Source of the DNA: Isotricha intestinalis
Taxonomy: Eukaryota > Ciliophora > Litostomatea > Vestibuliferida > Isotrichidae
DNA: 25,777 bases
Reading direction: 5' to 3'
NCBI GenBank assembly: GCA_023807065.1
Contig: JAJJLU010003889.1
Span: forward strand, 1 to 25,777
The notes under the pieces are model-generated. The model was not told the DNA's origin, ran no database searches, and saw nothing but the letters and a program-made list of their open reading frames with translations. Shown one piece after another: positions 10,029 to 20,374 of this stretch; the stretch's first letter is position 1; each line of letters begins with the position of its first letter. The position numbers and the translations under genes are program-made.

Positions 10029-10670
10029 TATATTATATTTAAAAAATTATTATATATTGATTTAGATGAAAATTATCATTCATTTATATTGAAAAATGAA
10101 TATTATTTATTTAAAGAACAAGAAACAAACACATTTAATAAAGAAAAAAATGATTTAAGTGAAAAACCACAAATTACTCAAAAAAAAAATGAATATAAAA
10201 AAAACAACTATAAGACTAATATTATAATTCATAAAAATTTTACTAAATTTAATCATTATCTAGATATAATTTCCAATGAATATATTACTCAAAAAAAATA
10301 GAAGAGATTTGAGGAATTTAAATAATATTAAGCAATTTTTTCAAGTAATAGAATAGACAATTTAATAATCCTAAAAGCAATAAAAATCTAATTGATGCTT
10401 TTGTGAATTTAAATGAAAAATATAAAATGATTTTTTGATATGAAATAACAAGATATTTATAATGATTATTATTTGAGAAATAGAAGAATAAATTTTTTGA
10501 AAAATTTGGATTATATATTGATTAATTATTAATCTAAAAAAGTATTAAAATAAAAGTATTAAAGTAATTATTTAAATGGTACAAGAAAATTTTTTAAATA
10601 GTTATTAATATGAATAATTAAAAAATATTTGGATAATAAGCATTATAGTATTAATAGAGTTTTTTTAACT
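10029..10670 (+). pseudogene. Decayed coding remnant, family unknown
   Basis: Frame 3 is open from 10029 to a TAG at 10299-10301 without any ATG near its left end. It has coding-like composition (Lys, Asn, Glu and Gln with ordinary codon choice, for example LFKEQETNTFNKEKNDL). Coding-like text continues after the stop in other frames, for instance NNPKSNKNLIDAFVNLNEKY at about 10366-10425 and NDYYLRNRRINFLKNLDYI after about 10458, with TGA, TAA and TAG stops between. This looks like an old gene copy broken by indels and stops. I recognise no domain. A non-coding spacer that happens to be open is the alternative, so confidence is low. Confidence 0.35.
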
Positions 10671-11054
10671 TCAAGGTAAAACCCAAAAAAACTATATACT
10701 TCTTATTTCAAAATTATTATATAAATTGAATCATAATATTCAATTATTTAATCATTTTAATAGTGTAAATTGTATTATTCTATATTAATATCACATAATT
10801 ATTTAAAATTTATTGTTTTTTTAAATTTTTAAAAAATGTTTATTGTTAATAAGAAATAAATTTAATAATTTAAATTCTCTAACTTCCAGAAATAAAAAAA
10901 TTATATTTTTTTAAGGAATAATATCCTTAATTAAATAAATTCATTCATTATTCAAAAATCTAAATGATATTTAAAAAATAGAAAAATAATTGCATAACTA
11001 TATTAATATAAATAAAATAAATTAAAAAAAAAATAAAATTAAAATAAAAGTAGA
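10671..11054. other. Intergenic spacer upstream of the Cys-rich membrane protein
   Basis: About 384 bases of A+T-rich DNA without a usable reading frame. It must hold the promoter and 5' leader of the plus-strand gene that begins at 11055, but I can identify no specific site. The last 60 bases before the ATG are almost pure A with scattered T. Confidence 0.5.
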
Positions 11055-14000
11055 ATGCAAATCATTCATCACATAAGATTAATAACTCCAATTTATCTTA
11101 TATTAAATATGTTATCATTAATAAATACTTATTCAATAAAATTATCAAATAATAAAAAATTATTTCTAGGTAAGAAAAAGATAAAAAATTCAAAAAGTAT
11201 TTTTTCACTAAAAAATTTAACTGAAAAAATAATAATCTCAAAATATAAGAAAAATTCTATAAGAAATCTAGAAATTAATTATAATTCCCCTGAGGAAAAT
11301 CCATATTATTTAAATGCAAAAATTTGTAATTCAATTGGTGAATATTATAATATAGAAAATGGATGTGTATCAAAAAAAAAATGTTCAAAAATAGGAGATG
11401 GAAAAATATATTTAATTACATTTTATTTTGAAACAAATGAATCATATGAAGTTTGTGATTGTATAATTCAATATGGATACTTAAATAACAAATGTATAAA
11501 AATATCAAAATATAAAAAACAAATATTGCACAATAATCAAATAATTTCAAATGAGAATTTAATATATAAACCAAAAGAAACTTTCCTAATAAAAGATAAA
11601 GTAAATTCATATTATATAAATTGTCATAATTCAATTTATAAAATATTAAATTCAAAAGTAAAATTAGATTATATATTATCAATGAAAAACATATCATCAT
11701 CATATAATACATGTAATAATAATATTATGAATAATTGTCCAGAAGAAAATTTAAATTCATATTATTATAATAATAATAAATGTTATGAATGCCCAATAGA
11801 ATGTAAAACATGTGATAATATTTCAGATGAAAATAATAATCACTGTACAGAATGTAAAGATGAATATTATTATATTGAATCTTCAAAATCATGTAAACAA
11901 AAATGTCCCATTGGTTTTGGAATATTAAGTAATAAACAAAAAATATGTAAAAATTGCTTTGAGAATGATTTATTATATTATGATAATAAATGTTATTTAT
12001 ATCAACCTGATAATTCATATGATCCTTTAATTGGAAATGGAATATTTTATAAATGTTTACAAGAAATAGAAAATAATAAAATTTTCACTGGGTTTTATAT
12101 AGAAAATAATTTATGTAAAATAAAATGTCCAAGTGGTTATTTATATATAAATGATAATATTTGTGAAAAATGTAATCCAGCTTGTAAAGATTGTTCTCAA
12201 ATTTCTTATGATAATAATAATATGTATTGTAATGAATGTATTGAAGGTTTTATTTTTCATCCTGTTTTAAATGGTGTTTGTATTGAAGATTGTAAAAAAA
12301 ATTTTATTTATGGAAATTATAATGAAAAAATTTGCTTTGATGAATGTCCTGAAGAATTTCCTTTTGAAAATCAATATAATTTACAATGTGTTAAAAGTTG
12401 CTTTGATTTAAATTTACTTATAGAAAATAATTATACTTGTGTTCAACAATGTTCATTTGGTTTTTATTTATTTGATAATAAATATTGTTTAAAAAATTGT
12501 CCTTTTGGTTTTGGGAATGATAATATAAATTATATTTGTATTAAATGTAGTGAAGTTAATAAATTTTATTTTGAAAATGAATGTTATGATAATATTAATG
12601 ACATTGAAAGTGATTTTGGTGTTTTTTATGATGGTAATTCTAATAATATTATAAAAGAATGTTTTGAAGAATTGGATGATGGATATTTATTTACTAATTA
12701 TTATAAATATAATAATTATTGTAAAATTTTATGTCCTGATGGTTATTATTATTTAGGAAATAATTTATGTATAAAATGCTTTGATTATTGTAAAAGTTGT
12801 AATGAAGTTGGAAATGAAAATAATAATCTTTGTTTATCTTGTTATGAAGGGTTTAAATTAAATAATAATAATTGTGAATTAGTATGTGATGGTAAATATT
12901 ATTATAATCAAAATAATGAAATAACATGCATTTTAAATTCAGATAATTGTAATCAAGAATATCCATATAATATAATTAACACTAATGAATGTATTTCAGA
13001 CTGTCTTAATAAAAATATGATTTTAAATGAAAATAAATGTGTTAAAAAATGTCCAAAGGAAAAAAATTATATTTATAATAATGAATGTTTATCATCTTGT
13101 CCATCTAACATAAATAAAATAATAATAGTAAACAATGAAATAAAAGAATGTGTCAATTCATGTAAAGAAAAAAATATGTTTAATTATAAAAATATATGTT
13201 ACTTAAAAGAAAATATTCCTAAAAATACATATTTTGATCCAGAATATAATAATAATGAAGATAATTATTTAATTGAAGGTTGTTTTCAATCAATTGAAGA
13301 AGATACAGTAATTACAAAAGGAAATTGTGATATAAATAATTGCAATAATATTTGTCCTGAAGGTTATTTATATGAAGGAAATAATATTTGTAAAAAATGT
13401 CATAAATTATGTAAAAAATGTAATCAAATTGGAAATGATTGTGATAATAAATGTTTAGAATGTATTGATAATTATATTATTAATCCTTTTTATCAAGATA
13501 AAATATTATGTGTTAAAAAATGTGAAAAATTTTTTAGTATAAATGACAATAATGGAATGTTTAATTGTTTAGATAATTGTAATTTAAATTTTATTTATCC
13601 TGAAAATAATTTATGCTCAGATAAATGTAATTATTTTATTTATGATAATATTTATTGTGTTAAAAAGTGTCCAAATAATCTAAAAGAAATAAATGGTTAT
13701 TGTTTAGATAATTATAATTTATTAATATCTGAAAATGATATTAATCAAGTTTATAAATTATTAAATAATAATTTACAAAATATAATATCAAATCCAAATG
13801 ATAATATTCCTTATTTTATAAAGAAAAATGATAATGTTATTCAAATTTATTCATCTGAAAATAAAAATAAAGCAAAAGAACAGTCAATAAATGAACAATT
13901 ATCATATATAAATTTTGATGAATGTGAAAAAAAAATAAGAGAAAAATATTCTTATTCAAATGATATTCCATTATATTTTTTAAAAGTAGATAACAAAACA

Positions 14001-15914
14001 AAAAATATAAAAGATAATAATTTAATATCATCACTAACCATAGAATATAAAGTATTTGATTCAAATTATAATGAAATAAACATTAAAGATATATGTAAAA
14101 ATATATTTATTGATATTTCAACTCCACTTATTTTACCTGAAGAATTAACCTTAACATTAGAAGAAATAAAAAAGTTTTCAAAAGAAGGCATTGATGTGTT
14201 TAATATTAATGATTCTTTTTTTAATTCATTTTGTTATCCTTATTCAGATAAAAATGGAAATGATATTAGTTTAAAAGATAGAATAAAAGATATTTATCAA
14301 AATATTTCTTTATGTCCTTCAGGTTGTTTTTATAATAATATTAATTATGAAAATGAAAGAATGAATTGTAATTGTAGTTTAAATTCTATTCAAAAAGATT
14401 ATAATAATTCTGATTCAAATAAAAATAATAATAAAGAAAAACATTTAGGTTATGGTTTTGAAATGCAAGATGTAATTAAAATAGGTAAATCTAAAAGTTT
14501 AAAAGTCATTAAATGTTATAATTTAGTTTTCAATTCTAAATACATTATAAAAAATTGTGGTTTTTGGTTCTTTTTATTTTTTGAAATTGGAGAAATTTTG
14601 ATTTTGATTTTTATGTCATTATTTGGCTTCATTCAATTATATTCTTTTCTTCATAGAATCTCAAATAAAAATAATCCACCTAAAAAAACAAATAATATAG
14701 AGAGTAATAAAAAAATTTTTGAAAGTCCTCAAAAAAATATTAGAATAAGTAGTTTTTTTAATCAAGTAAATAATTCATCTTCTAAAAAATTAAGAATAAT
14801 AAATCATCCTTCTTTTTTTAAAATTAAAAATGAAATGAAAAAAGAAAATGAGAATAACTCTATCAGAGATTTAACAACAAATAATAATATAGACAGTAAA
14901 AATAATTCAAATAACAGCAATAAATTATTTTTATCAAAATATAAATCAATTAAACCTTTTAATTTAGGAGAAAATAGTTCCATAAAAATAACAAATGAGG
15001 ATAATAAATTAAATGATGATAATAATAAAATAAAGAATAAAAAAGATATAAAAACTATTTTAGTTGAACCAGTGAATAAAAATAATATAAATATGAATAA
15101 TGAAGAAAATACAAATATAATTAATTCTCAAAATGATTTAATCAATAAAAATAAAAATAATGATAATTTAGCAAATGAAAAAAATAATAATAATAACATT
15201 ATTCTAACAAATAATTCGAATAAAGATGAAGAATTAAATGAGGCAAATTTTGAAATTGTAATGTTAAAAGATAATAGGACTTTTTGTCAAATATATCTTT
15301 CATTCTTATCAAATAATCAATTATTAATTTCAATAATTGAAAATAAAAATCCATTTGAACCAAGACTAATAAAAATTGGTTTATTTATAATTTCAATATC
15401 TTTATTTTTTACTTTAAATGCTTTATTATATGATGAAAATATGATGGAAAATAGATATAAAAATAAAAAGAAATGTGGTATAATATATTTAATTAAACAT
15501 GAAATTACAAAAAGTTTTTTTGCTTCTTTTATTTCTAATATTATGAATTTAATAGTTTCTTTTGTTTTTATACATTATGATTTTCTTAGAATTATTCAAG
15601 AAAAAAATCAAAAGGAAAACAATTTTATGATTAAATTAAAAAAACTTTTAAAAAGAGAAAAAATAAAATATTTAATTATTTGTATAATAATGATTAAAAT
15701 AATTGGTTTTGAATGGTATTTTTGTATTGCATTTTGTTCAGTTTATAAAGGATATCAAATAAGTTGGGTTGAAAGTAGTATATTGACTTTAGCTATAAAT
15801 TTAATATTATCTTTTTTATTATTATTAATTGCCTCTTTATTTAGAAAATTATCTTGTAAATTTAAAAGTTGGATATTATTTAAAATGAGTGGATTTTTAA
15901 TTGCCTTTTCTTAA
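11055..15914 (+). CDS. Large Cys-rich (furin-like repeat) receptor-like membrane protein
   Basis: A 1619-residue protein ending in TAA. Residues 1-27 look like a signal peptide (hydrophobic LITPIYLILNMLSLI). Residues about 90-890 are extracellular and full of spaced cysteine pairs of the furin/growth-factor-receptor type (CxxCxxxCxxC, CPxGY, CxECxxGF). A conserved extracellular part follows; its landmark at about 1057-1092 is DISLKDRIKDIYQ followed by LCPSGC, a module I recognise from Cys-rich surface proteins of ciliates and other protists. Five membrane segments follow: about 1163-1197, then after an Asn-rich, presumably cytoplasmic loop of some 240 residues, about 1441-1463, 1483-1512, 1537-1562 and 1573-1598. 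The segment IIKIGLF-type to NALLYDEN around 1440-1468 is a further familiar protist landmark. The role is probably surface sensing or adhesion; ligand and signalling output are unknown. The next gene starts 108 bases downstream on the same strand. Confidence 0.85.
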   Translation: MQIIHHIRLITPIYLILNMLSLINTYSIKLSNNKKLFLGKKKIKNSKSIFSLKNLTEKIIISKYKKNSIRNLEINYNSPEENPYYLNAKICNSIGEYYNIENGCVSKKKCSKIGDGKIYLITFYFETNESYEVCDCIIQYGYLNNKCIKISKYKKQILHNNQIISNENLIYKPKETFLIKDKVNSYYINCHNSIYKILNSKVKLDYILSMKNISSSYNTCNNNIMNNCPEENLNSYYYNNNKCYECPIECKTCDNISDENNNHCTECKDEYYYIESSKSCKQKCPIGFGILSNKQKICKNCFENDLLYYDNKCYLYQPDNSYDPLIGNGIFYKCLQEIENNKIFTGFYIENNLCKIKCPSGYLYINDNICEKCNPACKDCSQISYDNNNMYCNECIEGFIFHPVLNGVCIEDCKKNFIYGNYNEKICFDECPEEFPFENQYNLQCVKSCFDLNLLIENNYTCVQQCSFGFYLFDNKYCLKNCPFGFGNDNINYICIKCSEVNKFYFENECYDNINDIESDFGVFYDGNSNNIIKECFEELDDGYLFTNYYKYNNYCKILCPDGYYYLGNNLCIKCFDYCKSCNEVGNENNNLCLSCYEGFKLNNNNCELVCDGKYYYNQNNEITCILNSDNCNQEYPYNIINTNECISDCLNKNMILNENKCVKKCPKEKNYIYNNECLSSCPSNINKIIIVNNEIKECVNSCKEKNMFNYKNICYLKENIPKNTYFDPEYNNNEDNYLIEGCFQSIEEDTVITKGNCDINNCNNICPEGYLYEGNNICKKCHKLCKKCNQIGNDCDNKCLECIDNYIINPFYQDKILCVKKCEKFFSINDNNGMFNCLDNCNLNFIYPENNLCSDKCNYFIYDNIYCVKKCPNNLKEINGYCLDNYNLLISENDINQVYKLLNNNLQNIISNPNDNIPYFIKKNDNVIQIYSSENKNKAKEQSINEQLSYINFDECEKKIREKYSYSNDIPLYFLKVDNKTKNIKDNNLISSLTIEYKVFDSNYNEINIKDICKNIFIDISTPLILPEELTLTLEEIKKFSKEGIDVFNINDSFFNSFCYPYSDKNGNDISLKDRIKDIYQNISLCPSGCFYNNINYENERMNCNCSLNSIQKDYNNSDSNKNNNKEKHLGYGFEMQDVIKIGKSKSLKVIKCYNLVFNSKYIIKNCGFWFFLFFEIGEILILIFMSLFGFIQLYSFLHRISNKNNPPKKTNNIESNKKIFESPQKNIRISSFFNQVNNSSSKKLRIINHPSFFKIKNEMKKENENNSIRDLTTNNNIDSKNNSNNSNKLFLSKYKSIKPFNLGENSSIKITNEDNKLNDDNNKIKNKKDIKTILVEPVNKNNINMNNEENTNIINSQNDLINKNKNNDNLANEKNNNNNIILTNNSNKDEELNEANFEIVMLKDNRTFCQIYLSFLSNNQLLISIIENKNPFEPRLIKIGLFIISISLFFTLNALLYDENMMENRYKNKKKCGIIYLIKHEITKSFFASFISNIMNLIVSFVFIHYDFLRIIQEKNQKENNFMIKLKKLLKREKIKYLIICIIMIKIIGFEWYFCIAFCSVYKGYQISWVESSILTLAINLILSFLLLLIASLFRKLSCKFKSWILFKMSGFLIAFS
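11730..13720 (+). repeat. Three long super-repeats within the Cys-rich ectodomain
   Basis: The block CPxGYxYxxNNxCxKCxxxCKxC occurs at residues about 358, 560 and 767 of the Cys-rich protein (near bases 12127, 12733 and 13354), spaced 202 and 207 residues apart. A shorter related block is at about residue 226. Each long copy is preceded by a matching stretch with an xxECF/GCF or KCLQ cysteine and a NNxCKIxCP-type entry, so the repeated unit is near 200 residues and larger than one furin-like motif. This implies past segmental duplication. Confidence 0.65.
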
Positions 15915-16022
15915 TTATATATAAATATTTATATTTAATTTTTATCTTTTTCTTTATATATTTTATAAAAAATAAAACATATTCTTTATTTTTAAAATTA
16001 AATTCTTTTTATTTTAAAGAAA

Positions 16023-18407
16023 ATGAATAAAAGGAAAATCCTATTTTTAATATTTTTGATTAATTCAATTACATCAAAAGAAATAAGCACATTTAATATA
16101 ACAGATTTCATAATAGATTTAGCAAAAGCAGCACTAGTATATTCAATTAATAATGAAACTTTAGTGATTACATCAAAATGTAAAGAAATTTTGTATAATT
16201 CATTTATAAAAGAAAAAATAGATAAATATTATTCTTTATTATATTATGATTCATCAAAAAGTAAAAATGACTTAGGTACATATTCTGATTGTTTAAATGC
16301 AAATTTAGAATATGATAATGAAAACAAAGAAGAATTTAAAAAAAATATTACTTTTGTGATTTTTTATTTTAAAGAATCACTTCCTTATCAATTCTACAAT
16401 TTATCAAAAAATGAAGGAGAATTTATGATTGGATTTTGTTTACCTCTTAATTGTGATAAAGAAGATTATAAAAAAATATTTCGAAAAATATATAATGAAA
16501 TATTTTTGATTGATGAAGAAACTCAATATGAAATTAAAACTTTTGATTTAAAAGAAAAAAAAAATTATTCAATTTTTTTAAGTTGTATTCCCTTGTTTAT
16601 ATTAATAATAATATGTTTATTTAGTCTATTTAAATTTATTCCTGCTTTTCTTTTCAAACTTTTTATCCCTAAAAATAAAATAGAATCGTGTTTTAATATA
16701 TTTGATAATATGGATGAAATATTATCTCAAAATTATTCAGGTAAAAATTTAGCAACGAATGATATGGGATTGTTTGCGATAAGAGGAATAAAAAGTTTAA
16801 CTCTAATATTAATATTATTTAGTGAATCTTTCCAACAAATATATCAAATTCCAGCAAAAATATTTTCCTTAACTCAAATCACTGAATTATTAAGGAATGA
16901 ATTATTTACTTTTGTTCAATTTGGTGATAGATTTGGAACTAGACTTTTATATGGTTTATCTGGATTTATATTATCTTTTAAAATGTTATATTATTTAGAT
17001 AATGAAGTAGAAAAAAAAGATGATATTATTAATGAAAATAAAGATGAAGAAGATATTATTAATGAATCAGAAGAAGAAGATAATAATAATAAAATTTTAG
17101 ATAATATGTTAGATAAACCTTTAACTTCTTTATTTAATGATTCTCAAATTTCTTTTGAAGAAAAAAAAACCGAATCAAAAACTAAGTATAATGACATTAA
17201 TAGTATTAATAATATAAAACAAGGAAGAATTACTATTAATAGTATTGCTTATGAAAATTATAGAAATAAACTAACATATGATATTTTATATAAATTTATT
17301 TTTAGACAAAGTTATAAATACTTTATGTTTGTTGTAGCTGTTTTATTTTTTAAATTTAGTTTAATAAATGAATTTTATCTCTTTTTCCAAGATGGAAGTC
17401 CTATGTGGGCTTATTGTCAAGAAGAAATTTTAAATAAATTTAGTATAAAACAAATTTTAGGAAATTTATTTTTATTTTCTCCATATTCAGAAAATACTTT
17501 TTTTTCTTATAATCCTTTTGATATAGTTTATAATGAAATATTTTTCTTTATTATAGGAAGTATATTAATATTTTATTCATTTAAAAAAACATTAAGATTA
17601 GATATAATAATTTTAGTTCTTTTTGTGTTTTTAGAAGCATTAAAATTTATTGTTTATCATTTATTATATAAAAAAAATCCAAATGAAAGATTTTATCCTA
17701 TTATGTTTTACCAAGATCAACCATATGCATTTATTTTATATAATCCTTTTTATAATATGCCTTCAATGTTAATAGGTTTATTATTTGGAATGGTAAATTA
17801 TTGTATTCAAAATAATGCAAAAGCAAATGATAATATAAAAACATTTTTAAAAATTCCAAAATTAATTCTTTCTTTTGTAAAAAGAGAAGGATGTTGTAAA
17901 TATATCCTTTTAATATCTTTTAGTTTATTATTATTAGGTTCAAGTTTATTATTTACAATTATATTAAAGTACTTCTTTGAATTTGATGATACAAATAAAA
18001 TACAGCAAATTGATAATTTTTTTACTTCATATTCAGCAAATTTAATATCTTTATATGATACAGATATAGGAATTATAGCGACTTTTTTTTTACTAATTCA
18101 AATAATTTTATTAGGAAGTAGTTATGTCATGGGATTTTTTTCTCATCAATATTGGGGAATTATTTCAAGACCTTATTTTACTTGTATTTTACTTATTGAT
18201 TTATTATCTTTTTTAGTCTTTTATCAATCAGAAAATAGAATTAAATTAGAATTATTTAATGTCTTTTTCTTTTCTTTTGAAATTTTTATTGTTCTTATTT
18301 TCTTACAAGTTATTATTTTTGTATTAATAGAAATTCCTTTAAAAAAATTAAATAAGTTAATTGTTGATCCTCAAATTACTAATAAAAAGAGAAAAAAAAA
18401 TAAATAA
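16023..18407 (+). CDS. NRF-6-type acyltransferase-3 family membrane protein
   Basis: A 794-residue protein ending in TAA. It begins with a signal peptide (ILFLIFLINSITS). Residues about 50-165 form the extracellular NRF domain with its spaced cysteines (CKEIL, YSDCLN, GFCLPLNC). Some eleven membrane segments follow, starting at about 187-212, and form an acyltransferase-3 fold as in the worm nose-resistant-to-fluoxetine proteins, thought to move acyl groups or lipids across membranes. The first acyltransferase helix reads AIRGIKSLTLILILFSES; family members usually have a histidine near the end of this helix (the LGH-type motif), and none is visible here, so catalysis is uncertain. An acidic low-complexity insert of about 60 residues (bases 17010-17190) sits in a loop. 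The tail ends in a basic KKRKKNK. Convergent with the otubain gene, with only 110 bases between the stops. Confidence 0.82.
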   Translation: MNKRKILFLIFLINSITSKEISTFNITDFIIDLAKAALVYSINNETLVITSKCKEILYNSFIKEKIDKYYSLLYYDSSKSKNDLGTYSDCLNANLEYDNENKEEFKKNITFVIFYFKESLPYQFYNLSKNEGEFMIGFCLPLNCDKEDYKKIFRKIYNEIFLIDEETQYEIKTFDLKEKKNYSIFLSCIPLFILIIICLFSLFKFIPAFLFKLFIPKNKIESCFNIFDNMDEILSQNYSGKNLATNDMGLFAIRGIKSLTLILILFSESFQQIYQIPAKIFSLTQITELLRNELFTFVQFGDRFGTRLLYGLSGFILSFKMLYYLDNEVEKKDDIINENKDEEDIINESEEEDNNNKILDNMLDKPLTSLFNDSQISFEEKKTESKTKYNDINSINNIKQGRITINSIAYENYRNKLTYDILYKFIFRQSYKYFMFVVAVLFFKFSLINEFYLFFQDGSPMWAYCQEEILNKFSIKQILGNLFLFSPYSENTFFSYNPFDIVYNEIFFFIIGSILIFYSFKKTLRLDIIILVLFVFLEALKFIVYHLLYKKNPNERFYPIMFYQDQPYAFILYNPFYNMPSMLIGLLFGMVNYCIQNNAKANDNIKTFLKIPKLILSFVKREGCCKYILLISFSLLLLGSSLLFTIILKYFFEFDDTNKIQQIDNFFTSYSANLISLYDTDIGIIATFFLLIQIILLGSSYVMGFFSHQYWGIISRPYFTCILLIDLLSFLVFYQSENRIKLELFNVFFFSFEIFIVLIFLQVIIFVLIEIPLKKLNKLIVDPQITNKKRKKNK

Positions 18408-18517
18408 TATTCAACAAATTAATTTAATTTTGTATTTTTCAATACTATTTAATTTTTATAAAAAATAAAAATATTCTCAAAAATATATAAAAAATATATT
18501 CAATTTTTTGAAAAAAA

Positions 18518-20374
18518 TTAAGTTATTAATTTAAAATGATATAATTCACATATTTGACAAACACTATTTTTTTTCTTTTTACAATTATGACAATAAAAAT
18601 GTTCAAATTTCCCTTCATCAACAATATTACATATAATTTTTTGTTTGCAAAGAATTAAATATTTTTTTTTCCCTTCAAGAGAACATAAGCAATTCATACA
18701 ATAATTTTTGAATAAATTTAACAATTTTTTTTTCAAAGCCTCTTTTAAAATATTATCATTTAATTTTTCATTTAATTCGGAAGTAAATTCAATTAAATTT
18801 AACCTTGAAAATTGATTGTTACATTTTGGACATTGAATAATAAATTCATTTCCAATTAAAGGACAATTTTCAATTAAACTTGAGAAATTTTTTATAAAAG
18901 CATTTAAACAATCATTATTACAATACATTAATCTACATTTACATGGTAAAAATATATTATATTTATCAATATCTGATTGAGGTAATAATTTAGTACAATT
19001 AATACATGATGGATGTGTTTCTATTTTTAATTTCATTTTTTCTAAAAGAGAATTAATTTCTATATTTTGTCCATTATTTTTTTCTTCTTCTTTTTTTAAT
19101 TTTAATCTTCTATTAAATATTTTAGATTCATTTATTTTTATTTCAGGCATTATTTTCTTAAAATTTTCTATTTCTTCTTGAGTAATAACTTGAAATTTAT
19201 TATTAAAATCACTATAAACATTTAAAAAATCACAATAAATAGAATAATAATCTTTAGTATAACAAATATCATAATGTGATTTTCTAAATAAAACATAAAG
19301 ACAATCTTTACTATTTAAATTATTAGTAAAAAGTTTAGTTAAAATATTACATTCTTCACCAAAATCATAAAAAACAACTTTTAAATTAATTCTAAGAACA
19401 TATGGTGTTAAATAAATTGCAATTTTTTCAGCAAAAGAATAATATTTTAATAAATCTTCATAGAAATATTCATTAAAATTAAATTCTCCTTTTTCATTTT
19501 CGTATTTTTGAGGAAGTAAATTTCCAATTAAAACTTCAAAATCTTTTGAAAAAGCTTTATTTTTATTATCTAAAATAAATTCATATAATAAATATCTTAA
19601 ATATAAAATCATAGTTCTGTCAAAACTTGAAGAAAAATTAAAAGCTTTAATTAAATATATATATGCTTTTTTAATTCTATTTTTTTCATTCATACTATCA
19701 TCAGTTAAAGTATCAATAATAATATTTAAAACAATTATAGCAATATTTTTTTCTAGAGAAATGTAAAATCTTTTAATTTCATCAGGAAGAATAATAGTAT
19801 TGTTATATTCTTTATTAAATTTAAGATAAAGATTTGAAATAATAATTTTTAAAACGTTTATTTTTTTATGAAAAATTAAATATTCTAACCAAGCAAAAAT
19901 AACACTTCTATAAAAGCAATTTCCATCTCCTAAAATTTGTCTCCAATTAAATATTATTTTTTCTAAATAACAATTTTCTTCAATCATTTGATTTTTAAAA
20001 TTTTTATCATAATAATATGTTTGTTCAATTAAATCACCAATATATTTAATTTTATAAATAGTATCTTTAGGATTATTTAAATTACATTCATCTAATTCTT
20101 TTCTTAAACTTTTTATTCCATCTGAAATAGAATCAATTGCATCAGAATAAACAAAATCTTCTGCTATTAATTTATCTGGAAAATCATCTATTTTTAAATA
20201 ATTACCACATTTTATTTTTTTTATATTATTTTCATCAAAAATTTTTGAAGTTGTTCCTTCTATCATATCTTCAATTATTTTTTTCTTATTATTTTTTGGA
20301 GGTATAATTGATAAAAGAATTTCCTGATCTTGAAAATATATACTTGATGACATTATATCAGAATGAGAATCCAT
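18518..20374 (-). CDS. Otubain-type deubiquitinase fused to a RING/IBR-like zinc module
   Basis: A 618-residue protein ending in TAA. Residues about 110-385 resemble peptidase C65 (otubain). The catalytic loop GDGNCFYRS supplies Asp150 and Cys153, and SHYDICY supplies His367, so all the expected catalytic residues are present. Otubains cleave ubiquitin chains and can also block E2 enzymes. Residues about 454-612 form a second, Cys-rich half with many CxxC pairs: CINC, PCKCRLMYC, IIQCPKCNNQF, then YCMNC, FYCHNC and SVCQIC. The spacing recalls RING/IBR zinc modules of RBR ligases, though a clear RBR catalytic cysteine cannot be assigned. The fusion suggests either a deubiquitinase with a ubiquitin/E2-binding zinc module or a two-activity enzyme. 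It is the most downstream of three minus-strand ubiquitin-pathway genes. Its ATG follows a run of 14 A on the coding strand. Confidence 0.85.
   Translation of the reverse strand: MDSHSDIMSSSIYFQDQEILLSIIPPKNNKKKIIEDMIEGTTSKIFDENNIKKIKCGNYLKIDDFPDKLIAEDFVYSDAIDSISDGIKSLRKELDECNLNNPKDTIYKIKYIGDLIEQTYYYDKNFKNQMIEENCYLEKIIFNWRQILGDGNCFYRSVIFAWLEYLIFHKKINVLKIIISNLYLKFNKEYNNTIILPDEIKRFYISLEKNIAIIVLNIIIDTLTDDSMNEKNRIKKAYIYLIKAFNFSSSFDRTMILYLRYLLYEFILDNKNKAFSKDFEVLIGNLLPQKYENEKGEFNFNEYFYEDLLKYYSFAEKIAIYLTPYVLRINLKVVFYDFGEECNILTKLFTNNLNSKDCLYVLFRKSHYDICYTKDYYSIYCDFLNVYSDFNNKFQVITQEEIENFKKIMPEIKINESKIFNRRLKLKKEEEKNNGQNIEINSLLEKMKLKIETHPSCINCTKLLPQSDIDKYNIFLPCKCRLMYCNNDCLNAFIKNFSSLIENCPLIGNEFIIQCPKCNNQFSRLNLIEFTSELNEKLNDNILKEALKKKLLNLFKNYCMNCLCSLEGKKKYLILCKQKIICNIVDEGKFEHFYCHNCKKKKNSVCQICELYHFKLIT

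Noticed and set aside
11416..12018. Minus-strand open frames opposite the Cys-rich gene
   Set aside because: They are Tyr/Leu/Ile-rich mirrors of the Asn- and Lys-rich coding strand and show no family features. The same applies to those at 13837-14064, 4768-4977, 9833-10042 and 21166-21396.
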